The notes under the pieces were generated by a model, which was given only the letters and a program-made list of their open reading frames with translations, had not been told where the DNA came from and did no database searches. The position numbers were made by a program, and so were the translations under genes. Positions 6,917 to 13,063 of a stretch of DNA of 13,063 nucleotides are shown piece by piece (the stretch's first letter is position 1; the number at the start of each line of letters is the position of its first letter). Source of the DNA: Actinomycetales bacterium UBA1383 (GTDB lineage Bacteria; Actinomycetota; Actinomycetes; Actinomycetales; Actinomycetaceae); contig DBQX01000023.1 in assembly GCA_002305415.1 (NCBI GenBank), positions 1-13,063 on the forward strand, written 5' to 3'.

Positions 6917-7890
6917 GACGCCCCCGGCGTGGACCCGCACGCCGCCCGCTCCGGGTGGCCGCTGCCGCCGTCGCCTCCACCGCGCTCATCCTGACCGTCC
7001 CCGTGCCCCTGCCCGTGCGCGACGACGACGGGGCGCCCGCGGCGACGTCGGAAGGCGCCTTCCCCGACCCGTGGGAGGCCGTACTCGCCGGCGCCCCTGC
7101 TCCCGACCCCGGCCCCGCGGCGCGGGTGGAGCAGGCTGACCTGCTGGCCGCGCCCGTCCCCTCGCTGTGCGGTCATCCCGCGGGCGAGCTCGTGGACGGC
7201 ATGCTTCCCGGGATCCCGCCCGGGGAGGGCGTCGTGTGGATCTACGTGGACGAGAACGGCCGGATCCCGGCCGGCCGGGTGGCGTACGGGCCCCTGGGGC
7301 GGGGGAGCGAGGTCGACGCCGCCGTCGCGGTGTACTGCGACAGGGGTGGCACCGCGTGGCCGGAGGCAGTGGTCCTCTACGGGCCCGGCCCCGCCCTCCT
7401 CGGCCATGTGGTCCTCTCGGAGATCGTCCCGGGGCGCCAGACGGTCGAGTCGCTGCGGATCGCCGACGGCGTGGTGACGGTGCGCTTCGTCAACTCGTAC
7501 GCCGCCGACGGTCGCCCCGGGCGGGTGGACGGGACGGTCGAGCTGGTCCTCCGGGGCACGCGGGTGGTGACCCGGAACCTCGAGCTCGTCGACGAGCGCT
7601 CGACGGCCGCGGAGGCCCTCGCGGCCGCCGTCGCCGGCGACGCCGCCCGGCTCGGGGACGTGGCGGTCGCGGAGGCCGCCCAGTCGCTGCTCGACCTCGC
7701 CGCCATCCCGTTGACCCTGGGGACGTGCTCCGCCGCCCTGGCCGGGGCGCCCGAGGGAGCCGGCGCGACGTGCGCGGTCCTCGCCGACGACGCCCTCGGC
7801 GGGGAGGTCGCCCAGCTGCACCTTGCCCGGACGGGCTTCGCGGAGTGGCGGGTCGTCGGCGTCACGGTCGCGGCGGCGCCGTCGGCCTGA
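6907..7890 (+). CDS. Secreted protein, LppP/LprE-like, function unknown
   Basis: 327 residues from a GTG start, 9 bases after the M23 stop. An Arg-rich N-terminus and hydrophobic stretch (about 17-36) form a signal peptide or anchor. There is no lipobox cysteine, unlike the mycobacterial LppP/LprE lipoproteins it resembles. The resemblance rests on my recollection of the pattern CGHPAG, a central WPE(A/V)VVLYGPGP, and a repeated 'dG.V.Vrf' segment (about 185-195). Four cysteines (88, 144, 274, 289) suit two disulfides in an exported protein. A Pro/Ala/Asp-rich stretch (about 40-85) separates signal from domain. The shared transcript suggests an accessory role at the cell envelope beside the M23 hydrolase. 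No catalytic motif is visible. Existence of the gene is well supported by the signal peptide and coupling; the family name is tentative. Confidence 0.7.
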   Translation: MSARRPRRGPARRPLRVAAAAVASTALILTVPVPLPVRDDDGAPAATSEGAFPDPWEAVLAGAPAPDPGPAARVEQADLLAAPVPSLCGHPAGELVDGMLPGIPPGEGVVWIYVDENGRIPAGRVAYGPLGRGSEVDAAVAVYCDRGGTAWPEAVVLYGPGPALLGHVVLSEIVPGRQTVESLRIADGVVTVRFVNSYAADGRPGRVDGTVELVLRGTRVVTRNLELVDERSTAAEALAAAVAGDAARLGDVAVAEAAQSLLDLAAIPLTLGTCSAALAGAPEGAGATCAVLADDALGGEVAQLHLARTGFAEWRVVGVTVAAAPSA

Positions 7891-8024
7891 CGGTCCCGGG
7901 ACGGCAACGGCGCGGCAACTGGATGGCAAAAGCGGCCCGGCCGCCGGGGGCGGTGCCTAGACTCGGCGATGTCAGCGGGCCGGACGGCTCGGGGCTCGAC
8001 GTTGAGTCTGTGAAAGGGAACACC
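7891..8024 (+). promoter_or_regulatory. pfkB-like gene promoter with three phased GGCAA repeats
   Basis: GGCAA occurs at 7903, 7914 and 7925, exactly 11 bases apart, so all copies face one side of the helix. A GC inverted repeat follows (7932-7944, GCGGCC-C-GGCCGC). TAGACT (7958-7963) is a plausible -10, with no convincing -35 at 17 bases. The repeats lie upstream of the presumed -35, as activator sites often do. The gene has an AAAGGGA ribosome site just before the ATG at 8025. Confidence 0.4.
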
Positions 8025-9098
8025 ATGAATCTTCGCGAGGACGCCAAGTGGAGTCTCGTTGTGCCCACGTCCATGGGTGTGCGCATCACCCCTGAGGACC
8101 GGGCGCCCGTGCACATCTCGCAGAACTTCCTCCTGCAGGTCACCAGCGCCGAGACCAACGTCGCGTCCGTGGTCTCGTACCTCGGCGAGCCCACGAAGGT
8201 CCTGACCGCGTTCGTGGAGGGCTCCCCGATCTCCGCGCTGATCAAGTCCAACCTGCGCGCCCGCTTCATGGAGTACGAGGGCCGCGACTACCCGCAGGGC
8301 GACGCCTGGGGCCTCCGCCACCAGTTCAACATCGCCGACTCCGGCTTCGGTGGCCGTGGCCCGCGCGTGTGGAACGACCGGTCCGGTGAGGTGGGCCGCG
8401 AGCTGAAGGTCGAGGACTTCGACCTCGACCGCATCTTCGGCGAGGAGGGCGTGAAGATCCTCCACATGTCCGGTGTGATCGCGGCGCTCTCGCCCAACAC
8501 CTCCAGGTTCTGCGTGGAGCTCGCCAAGGCCGCCGCGGCGCACGGCACCCTCATCTCGATGGACCTGAACTTCCGCGCCTCCTTCTGGAAGGGCCGCGAG
8601 GAGGAGCTCAAGACGGCGTTCAACGAGATCGCCGAGGTCTGCGACATCCTGTACGGCAACGAGGAGGACTTCCAGCTCTGCCTCGGCATCGAGGGCCCGG
8701 AGGCCGGCGGCAAGTCCATCGACGAGAAGATCGAGGACTTCAAGACCATGATCGGCCGCGTCAAGGAGGCCTACCCGCGCGCCAGCTGGATCGGCACCTC
8801 GCTGCGTGAGGTCGTCTCCGCGAACCACCACAAGTGGGGCATGGTGCTCTGGAACGAGGGCGAGTTCGTGGTCTGCCCGCTCCGCGACATCGACGTGATC
8901 GACCGCATCGGCGGCGGCGACGGCTCCGTGGGGGGCGTGCTCTACGGCATCCTCAAGGGCTGGAACGTGGAGCAGTGCGCGCAGTTCGGCTGGGCCACCG
9001 GCGCGCTGGCCGCGACCTCGCTCTACGACTACGGCGCACCGGCCGACGAGGAGCAGGTGTGGGCGATCTGGAAGGGCAACGCCCGCGTGAAGCGGTGA
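8025..9098 (+). CDS. PfkB-family sugar kinase, KDG-kinase-like
   Basis: 357 residues, cytoplasmic. A PfkB/ribokinase-fold enzyme that would phosphorylate a sugar or sugar acid with ATP. Signature elements are DLNFR (180-184), the NEED motif (212-215) and the C-terminal anion-hole/catalytic stretch DRIGGGDGS (293-301) with base Asp299. The last stretch normally reads GAGDAF or GGGDAF; here the two residues after Asp are Gly-Ser. The overall pattern is nearest 2-keto-3-deoxygluconate kinases, but substrate is not certain. The ATG at 8025 follows an AAAGGGA site at normal spacing; the frame stays open far upstream but overlaps the preceding gene without domain support. Many Lys (AAG) and Glu (GAG) codons and consistent C-ending codons suggest high expression, as in the GH3 and HAD genes. 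It stands alone as a transcription unit, closed by hairpins downstream. Confidence 0.85.
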   Translation: MNLREDAKWSLVVPTSMGVRITPEDRAPVHISQNFLLQVTSAETNVASVVSYLGEPTKVLTAFVEGSPISALIKSNLRARFMEYEGRDYPQGDAWGLRHQFNIADSGFGGRGPRVWNDRSGEVGRELKVEDFDLDRIFGEEGVKILHMSGVIAALSPNTSRFCVELAKAAAAHGTLISMDLNFRASFWKGREEELKTAFNEIAEVCDILYGNEEDFQLCLGIEGPEAGGKSIDEKIEDFKTMIGRVKEAYPRASWIGTSLREVVSANHHKWGMVLWNEGEFVVCPLRDIDVIDRIGGGDGSVGGVLYGILKGWNVEQCAQFGWATGALAATSLYDYGAPADEEQVWAIWKGNARVKR

Positions 9099-9119
9099 TT
9101 CCCGCGGTGGCACCGCCCC

Positions 9120-9136
9120 GGGTGGGTTGACCACCC
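9120..9136. terminator. Small hairpin after the PfkB kinase
   Basis: GGGTGG (9120-9125) pairs with CCACCC (9131-9136) around a 5-base loop, GTTGA, 22 bases after the kinase stop. It is short and has no U tract; it may act together with the larger hairpin 10 bases downstream. Confidence 0.35.
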
Positions 9137-9145
9137 CACAGGCCA

Positions 9146-9188
9146 CGGGCGGGACTCGGTGACGGAGGAGCGCGTCGAGTCCCGCCCG
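9146..9188. terminator. 12-bp stem hairpin, likely terminator
   Basis: CGGGCGGGACTC (9146-9157) pairs perfectly with GAGTCCCGCCCG (9177-9188) around a 19-base loop. It sits between the end of the PfkB kinase and the remnant gene on the opposite strand, so it could stop transcription from both sides. Confidence 0.55.
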
Positions 9189-9227
9189 TATCCATGTCCA
9201 GCGAACGGCAGCAGGGAGGTTTCCAGC

Positions 9228-9467
9228 TCAGCCTTCGGTGCGCTGACTCGGGGTCGCTGCGAACGTGTCGTCCGGCAAGCCGAGGACTCGTAGCGCAGCG
9301 GACAGGCGCTCCGGTGGCGCCGGCGGACGACCGTCCACTCGGTTGAGCGCCTCCTGTCGCGACAGCACTCCCGCGCGCACCATGTTGCTCAGCATGCAGT
9401 CAAGGTAGGTGGCACCGGTTGTCCGATGGAACATGAGGTTCTTGAGGTCCGCATACGAGCAATCAGC
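9228..9467 (-). pseudogene. C-terminal remnant, possibly N-acetyl sugar amidotransferase
   Basis: About 80 residues end in a natural stop at 9228-9230. The pattern LKNLMF, then T-rich, then R-G-(V/L)-(S/T)-R-x-E-A-L, then VDG, P-rich, ending LGLPDDTF resembles the C-terminus of N-acetyl sugar amidotransferases (WbpG-like, surface-glycan modification) as I remember it. The open frame continues to 9602, but that upstream part is antisense to the VOC remnant and has no family character. The catalytic N-terminal part, which binds ATP, is absent. The gene has been cut near 9467-9500. Identity is tentative; that it is a fragment is likely because no start or other domain is present. Confidence 0.45.
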
Positions 9468-9504
9468 ACGCCACGACGTCGCGCATCCCGGTGGGAGCTG
9501 CCAC

Positions 9505-9621
9505 CCCGCGCGGCTGCGGGCGCTCGGTGCCACGAGGTTCGCCCGCTTCGAGCCGGACTGGCGCTCGCTCGGCTTCATCGTGATGCAGGACCCCGAGGGC
9601 AACGAGTTCTGCCTCGACTGA
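9505..9621 (+). pseudogene. C-terminal remnant of a VOC/glyoxalase-family protein
   Basis: The last about 38 residues, RLRALGAT through GFIVMQDPEGNEFCLD and a stop, match the very conserved C-terminal strand pair of actinomycete VOC-family proteins, with the DPEGNEFC ending. The N-terminal three quarters are missing, and upstream in frame the sequence becomes unrelated where the opposing amidotransferase-like remnant begins. It has no plausible start or ribosome site, so it is a relic. Confidence 0.65.
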
Positions 9622-9642
9622 CTCCCCCGGGGAGCGGCGTCC

Positions 9643-10035
9643 TCAGCTGGTGAGGCTCTCGAGCGCGGACCGCAGCAGCCCGCCGATCCGGTCCGCCACG
9701 TCCTTGATCGCGTCGTTGCCGGTGAGCTGGAACATGGTCGCCGGGTCGATGGCCTCGACGATCGTGGTCCGCTCGTCGACGGCCCGCACCACCACGTTGC
9801 ACGGCAGCAGCAGCCCGATGGACTCCTCGGACTGGAGCGCCTGGTAGGCGGCCGGCGGGTTGCAGGCCCCGAGGATCACCTGTGGCCCCACCTCCACGCC
9901 CAGCTTCTTCTTCAGGGTGGCGGCGATGTCGATCTCGGTCAGCACACCGAAGCCCTCGACCCCGAGGGCCGCCTTCGTGGCGGCGACGGCCTCCTCGAAC
10001 GGCAGGGCAACGGTCGTGGAGAGGGCGTATCCCAT
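9643..10035 (-). CDS. DUF302-domain protein
   Basis: 130 residues, no signal peptide. The sequence matches the DUF302 (TT1751-like) pattern: an N-terminal strand and helix, 'GFGVLTEID', KKLG, 'ILGACNPPAAYQAL', 'GLLLPCNVVV', and 'ID P...F' near the C-terminus. Two conserved cysteines lie in ACNPP and PCN. The biochemical role of the family is not settled; small alpha/beta proteins of this kind are often found near metal or redox genes. The start is fixed by a perfect AGGAGG five bases before the ATG; an upstream in-frame ATG at 10071 lacks support. It is followed on its own strand by a small CTCCCC/GGGGAG palindrome (9622-9634), and lies downstream of the FGGY kinase but separated from it by a hairpin. 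Confidence 0.85.
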   Translation of the reverse strand: MGYALSTTVALPFEEAVAATKAALGVEGFGVLTEIDIAATLKKKLGVEVGPQVILGACNPPAAYQALQSEESIGLLLPCNVVVRAVDERTTIVEAIDPATMFQLTGNDAIKDVADRIGGLLRSALESLTS

Positions 10036-10096
10036 GTCATCCTCCTGGGTGGCCGTCCGGCAGTGCCCCAAGCGTATTCACCGCCCGCGTCGCGCG

Positions 10097-10113
10097 CGCC
10101 CCGAAACGGGGCG
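10097..10113 (-). terminator. Hairpin after FGGY kinase
   Basis: CGCCCCG (10097-10103) pairs with CGGGGCG (10107-10113) around an AAA loop, 18 bases beyond the kinase stop on the minus strand and before the DUF302 gene. A compact GC stem without a U tract; likely separates the two genes. Confidence 0.5.
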
Positions 10114-10131
10114 AACCTCGGCCGGTCCGCC

Positions 10132-11619
10132 TCAGCCGAAGTTGTCCTCGTAGAGCTCGAGGAAGCGGCGGTAGCGCCGGTCGTACTCGGCCTCCCACGC
10201 GGGGGTCGGGATGATCGGCTCGTTGACCTCGGGCTCCGCACGCGGGACGTCGGGCGCCACCACGTCGAGGGCGAGGAGGGCGGTGCCGCGCAGCGTGGTG
10301 CGCTTCTGGGGAACCGGGACCATCTCGCGGTGCAGCACGTTCGCCATGATGCTGAGCCAGTGCGGGAGGGTCTGGGTGATCCCCCCGGCCGCGACGACGC
10401 CCTGCACCCCGGGGGCGACGTCGTCCAGCTGCTCGACCACCCGCCGGTAGGTGAACGCCACCCCCTCCATCGCCCCACGGAAGAAGGCGGCCGCGCCGGT
10501 CCGCGCCGACATCTCCGCCGCGACGGCGCGCGCGTCCCCCCGCCAGCCCGTGGAACGCTCGCCGTTCAGGAACGGCAGCACCACGGGGGTGTCCGGGGCG
10601 GGCGGGCCGGCGAGCCAGTCGTCCCGGGTGCCCTTCAGGGGTGCGGCGATGAATCCGTCCAGCCACGTCACCATGTGCCCGACGTCGTTCAGCGCGCCCC
10701 CGACGAGGGAGCGGCCGTCGTCGATCCGGTAGCACCACAGGCCACTCGGCACGTGGGCCGGAACGCCCGGCACCATCACGCGGACCGCCCCCGACGCCGA
10801 CGCCGACAGCGTCATCAGCCGTCCGCTGATCGCGCCGGGGCCGAGGTTGGAGGCGAAGCCGTCCGGGATCGCGGGGAACCACGCGGCGCCGGCGAGGGCG
10901 GGCCAGCGCTTCGTCACGCGGTGCGGGATCTCGGTGAACGGGTCGTGGGGGCCACGCACCGGGGCGAGGCGTTCCCGCCCGACGCCGATCGCGGCCAGCG
11001 TCTCGTCGTCCCAGTCCGCGGTGTGGCGGTTGAGGAGCCCGCTCCAGGCGGCCGTCGGCAGGGCCGCGCCCCGCGCGCCGAGGAGCTGCAGCTGCACATA
11101 CTCGCCGATCGACATCCACGTGCGCACGATGTCGAAGGTGTCCGGGTCGGTCCGGCGGATCCAGCACAGGCGCGCGGGCTGGTAGAAGGAGTGCAGCCGC
11201 GTGCCGGTGCGCTGCTGGAGTGCCCCCTCCTCCAGCACGGCGCGGAGCTCCTCCACCTGCGGGACGCAGCGCGTGTCCGCGTAGGTGTAGCACGGGCCCA
11301 CGGCCGCGCCATACTCGTCCACGCCCACCAGGGAGGTCGCGAAGGCGTCCAGGGCGACGGCCGCGATGCGTCCCGCCAGCTCGCGGCGCGCGACGACGTC
11401 GAGCACCGCCGCCACCTCGTGGACGATCTGGTCCGGGTTGATGACGGACCGGCCGGAGGCGTCCGCCCGGAAGGCGTGGTCCGCCTTGATGCGCGTCTTC
11501 GCGACGGGGCGGCCCGCGGCGTCGAAGATCCCGCCCCGCGTGCCCGTGGAGCCCACGTCCACCGACAGGACGAACGGCTCGGTCGCCTTCTCGAGGGGGA
11601 CGGCGAAGGACTCAGCCAT
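10132..11619 (-). CDS. FGGY-family carbohydrate kinase, gluconokinase-like
   Basis: 495 residues, cytoplasmic. The N-terminal ATP loop is DVGSTGTR (21-28). Substrate-side residues follow in CYTYADTR (Asp115), then HSFYQPARLCWIR (144-156), WMSIGEY (169-175) and GLLNRHTADWD (195-205), which together resemble FGGY gluconokinases more than xylulokinases. The probable catalytic base is Asp254 in PDGFASNLG. The C-terminal AAGGITQTLPHW is the usual helix-capping motif. It would phosphorylate gluconate or a related sugar acid or polyol; substrate is inferred. The ATG at 11619 has no good ribosome site. A 9-codon micro-ORF overlaps it, which may feed ribosomes to it. It lies 61 bases after ilvA on the same strand but a promoter-like TAGCAT in the gap suggests separate expression. 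Length is normal for the family. Confidence 0.82.
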   Translation of the reverse strand: MAESFAVPLEKATEPFVLSVDVGSTGTRGGIFDAAGRPVAKTRIKADHAFRADASGRSVINPDQIVHEVAAVLDVVARRELAGRIAAVALDAFATSLVGVDEYGAAVGPCYTYADTRCVPQVEELRAVLEEGALQQRTGTRLHSFYQPARLCWIRRTDPDTFDIVRTWMSIGEYVQLQLLGARGAALPTAAWSGLLNRHTADWDDETLAAIGVGRERLAPVRGPHDPFTEIPHRVTKRWPALAGAAWFPAIPDGFASNLGPGAISGRLMTLSASASGAVRVMVPGVPAHVPSGLWCYRIDDGRSLVGGALNDVGHMVTWLDGFIAAPLKGTRDDWLAGPPAPDTPVVLPFLNGERSTGWRGDARAVAAEMSARTGAAAFFRGAMEGVAFTYRRVVEQLDDVAPGVQGVVAAGGITQTLPHWLSIMANVLHREMVPVPQKRTTLRGTALLALDVVAPDVPRAEPEVNEPIIPTPAWEAEYDRRYRRFLELYEDNFG

Positions 11620-11660
11620 GGGCGGCGGCGTCGGGGGTCATGGATCGGATGCTAGCGGGC
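11612..11660 (-). promoter_or_regulatory. Promoter-like box and overlapping micro-ORF before FGGY kinase
   Basis: On the minus strand, TAGCAT (11654-11649) resembles a -10 box. Seven bases later an ATG (11641) opens a 9-residue frame, MTPDAAAHG, whose TGA (11614-11612) lies inside codons 2-3 of the kinase. The kinase ATG (11619) lacks a ribosome site. Leaderless translation of the micro-ORF followed by re-initiation is possible. No -35 box is visible. Confidence 0.3.
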
Positions 11661-11680
11661 GGGCCGGAGCGACGGCGCCG

Positions 11681-12946
11681 CTACAGGAGGAACTCGAACA
11701 CCGGCGAGTCGGGGGCGAGCTTCTCGATCGGCAGGGGACTGGCGGCCATCCGCGCGAGCAACCCGGGCAGGGCGTCCGCCCGGGGCAGGTCGATGCCGAC
11801 GAGCGCCGGACCGGTCTCGCGGTTGTTCTTCTTGACGTACTCGAAGAGCACGATGTCCTCGTCCTCGGTGAGGACCTCGTCGAGGAAGTGGCGCAGGGCG
11901 CCCGGCTGCTGCGGGAACGTGACGAGGAAGTAGTGGCGCAGACCCTCGTGCACGAGGGAGCGCTCGAGGATGTCGGCGTAGCGGGAGACGTCGTTGTTGC
12001 CGCCCGAGACGATGCAGACCACCGGGCCCTGCGGCGCCCGGGGCAGGTAGCCACGCAGGGCGGCTGCGGCCAGCGCGCCCGCCGGCTCGGCGATGATGCC
12101 CTCGGTCTGGTAGAGGTCGAGCATCTCGGAACACACCGCACCCTCCGGGACGGTGATGACGTCGTCGACGAGTTCGCGCGCGATCGCGAAGGGGACGTCA
12201 CCCACCTTCCGGACGGCGGCGCCGTCGACGAACGCGTTCACCGTGGCGAGGGCCACGGGCGCGCCGGCGTCGAGGGCCGCGCGCATCGACCCGGCGCCCG
12301 CCGGCTCCACGCCGATGATGTGGACGTCCGGGAGGCGGTGCCGGAGCCACACGGCGACGCCGGCGATCAGGCCGCCGCCACCGACCGGCACGAGGACGGT
12401 GTCGATGGGTTCGTGCAGTTGCTCGCAGACCTCGTGGGCCACGGTGCCCTGTCCTGCGACGATCCGGGGGTCGTCGAAGGGTGGCACCCACACCGCGCCC
12501 GTCTCCGCGGCGTAGGCCTGGGCGGCGGTGGAGGTCTCGTCGAAGATCGCGCCCGTGATGACCTGCTCCACCCAGCGCCCGCCGATGTCCTGGATGCGGG
12601 CACGCTTCTGGCGGGGCGTCGTGGACGGCAGGAACACCCTGCCCCTGATGCGCAGCTGCCGGCACGCGAAGGCCACCCCCTGCGCGTGGTTGCCGGCCGA
12701 CGCGCAGACCACGCCGAGTTCGCGCTCCGCCGGGGTGAGGGAGGAGATCAGGGTGTAGGCGCCGCGGACCTTGTACGAGCGTCCCACCTGCAGGTCCTCC
12801 CGCTTCAGGTACACCGGCTGCTGCACGGCCGCCGAGAGGCGGGCGGAGAGTTCGAGGGCCGTCTCCCGCACGATCGGGGCGAGAGTGCGGGCGGCGGCGG
12901 CGACGTCGTCGGCAGTGACAGGGAGAGCCGGGGCGCGGCTGGGCAT
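11681..12946 (-). CDS. ilvA: Threonine ammonia-lyase (threonine dehydratase), biosynthetic
   Basis: 421 residues, cytoplasmic, PLP-dependent; converts threonine to 2-oxobutanoate and ammonia, the first step to isoleucine. The PLP lysine is Lys59 in SYKVRGA; SAGNHAQG (83-90) and the phosphate-binding GGGGL (189-193) follow, and SGGNND closes the catalytic domain. One ACT-like regulatory domain occupies about 338-421 (HYFLVTFPQQPGALRHFL onward), which in relatives senses isoleucine and valine. The single domain and RSYK variant match the short Corynebacterium-type enzyme rather than the longer E. coli type. The ATG at 12946 was chosen because the 28-residue extension to 13030 is Pro-rich low complexity. 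There is no ribosome site; GACAAT lies six bases upstream, suiting a leaderless transcript. Confidence 0.9.
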   Translation of the reverse strand: MPSRAPALPVTADDVAAAARTLAPIVRETALELSARLSAAVQQPVYLKREDLQVGRSYKVRGAYTLISSLTPAERELGVVCASAGNHAQGVAFACRQLRIRGRVFLPSTTPRQKRARIQDIGGRWVEQVITGAIFDETSTAAQAYAAETGAVWVPPFDDPRIVAGQGTVAHEVCEQLHEPIDTVLVPVGGGGLIAGVAVWLRHRLPDVHIIGVEPAGAGSMRAALDAGAPVALATVNAFVDGAAVRKVGDVPFAIARELVDDVITVPEGAVCSEMLDLYQTEGIIAEPAGALAAAALRGYLPRAPQGPVVCIVSGGNNDVSRYADILERSLVHEGLRHYFLVTFPQQPGALRHFLDEVLTEDEDIVLFEYVKKNNRETGPALVGIDLPRADALPGLLARMAASPLPIEKLAPDSPVFEFLL

Positions 12947-12952
12947 GGGGAC

Positions 12953-12958
12953 ATTGTC
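12953..12958 (-). promoter_or_regulatory. Possible -10 box for a leaderless ilvA transcript
   Basis: GACAAT on the minus strand is followed by GTCCCC and then the ilvA ATG. A -10 box ending six bases before the start codon is the geometry of leaderless actinomycete genes, and it agrees with the absence of a Shine-Dalgarno sequence. The first base departs from TANNNT and no -35 is visible. Confidence 0.35.
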
Positions 12959-12966
12959 GCACCGGC

Positions 12967-13018
12967 GGGGGCGCGGGTGGGGTGGGGGCTCAGCTCCGGG
13001 GGGCTTGGGGGGCTGGGG
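12967..13018 (+). other. G-rich tract with G-quadruplex pattern upstream of ilvA
   Basis: Seven runs of three to six G lie at 12967, 12975, 12979, 12984, 12998, 13007 and 13015. The first four runs, with loops of 3, 1 and 1 bases, fit the canonical four-run quadruplex rule. The G strand is the template strand for ilvA. Confidence 0.55.
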
Positions 13019-13022
13019 CTTA

Positions 13023-13063
13023 GCGCTCACTGAGGGGATCGGCGCCCACTGAGGGTCCCGGCG
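13023..13063. repeat. 19-bp tandem direct repeat, cut by window edge
   Basis: GCGCTCACTGAGGG (13023-13036) recurs as GCGCCCACTGAGGG (13042-13055), 13 of 14 identical with a 19-base period. The next GCG falls exactly one period later at 13061, where the window ends, so a third unit probably begins there. The first unit contains the near-palindrome CTCACTGAG. Spacers differ (GGATCG stretch versus GTCCCG stretch). Confidence 0.6.

Noticed and set aside
7167..8024. N-terminal extension of the PfkB kinase frame
   Set aside because: The frame is open because of high GC but overlaps the LppP-like gene and is Arg/Gly-rich with no domain; the ATG at 8025 has a ribosome site and begins the kinase fold.
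7377..9146. Long minus-strand frame opposite the PfkB kinase
   Set aside because: High-GC antisense shadow with no family motifs and no ribosome site.
9622..9634. CTCCCC-C-GGGGAG palindrome as a terminator for the DUF302 gene
   Set aside because: The stem is six bases with a one-base centre, too tight for a normal hairpin; noted but not called.
11366..13033. Long plus-strand frame opposite ilvA
   Set aside because: Antisense to a clear ilvA; composition is that of a codon shadow.
1..13063. CRISPR arrays, tRNA/rRNA genes, transposases, toxin-antitoxin or defence genes
   Set aside because: None seen: the repeats present are in-gene tandem units or the short edge array, and all recognised genes belong to metabolic, redox or envelope families.

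Overview
The window is high-GC DNA (about 70% by eye) with GTG starts, G/C-rich third codon positions, a short Corynebacterium-type threonine dehydratase and a secreted M23 peptidase with a DPTT/PPP linker. This points to an actinomycete (Actinomycetota). I cannot fix the genus from sequence alone.

Left end (1-2325, + strand): a broken flavin/electron-transfer operon. A ferric-reductase-like membrane protein keeps its heme helices and FAD domain but runs abruptly into the body of an FMN-binding protein that has no start. The reductase NAD(P)-binding half and the start of the FMN-binding gene are both missing at a junction near 930-960. ApbE, the FAD:protein FMN transferase that would flavinylate the FMN-binding protein, follows intact with a GTGA overlap and ends at a strong hairpin.

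Next (2341-5092, - strand): a two-gene sugar unit, a cytoplasmic GH3 glycosidase followed by a HAD phosphatase. A divergent 230-bp control region separates it from a + strand pair: a secreted lytic-transglycosylase-like/M23 cell-wall hydrolase and a secreted LppP/LprE-like protein, joined by a hairpin across the stop/start junction. A PfkB sugar kinase (8025-9098, +) follows. Its upstream region has three GGCAA repeats at 11-bp spacing, and the GH3 upstream region carries GGCAA as an inverted pair, which suggests shared control of glycosidase, phosphatase and kinase.

Middle right (9099-9642): terminator hairpins, then gene debris. There is a C-terminal remnant resembling an N-acetyl sugar amidotransferase (-) beside a C-terminal VOC/glyoxalase remnant (+).

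Right end (9643-13063, all - strand genes): a DUF302 protein, an FGGY sugar kinase closest to gluconokinases, and threonine ammonia-lyase IlvA. The ilvA upstream region has a G-quadruplex-type G tract and the beginning of a 19-bp tandem repeat that runs off the window edge.

I found no CRISPR array, tRNA, rRNA or transposase. The points most worth following are the operon-fusing deletion at the left, the possible GH3/HAD/PfkB sugar regulon, and several unusual start-codon arrangements (stop/start hairpin, overlapping micro-ORF, probable leaderless start). I did not find convincing evidence of a wholly new system.
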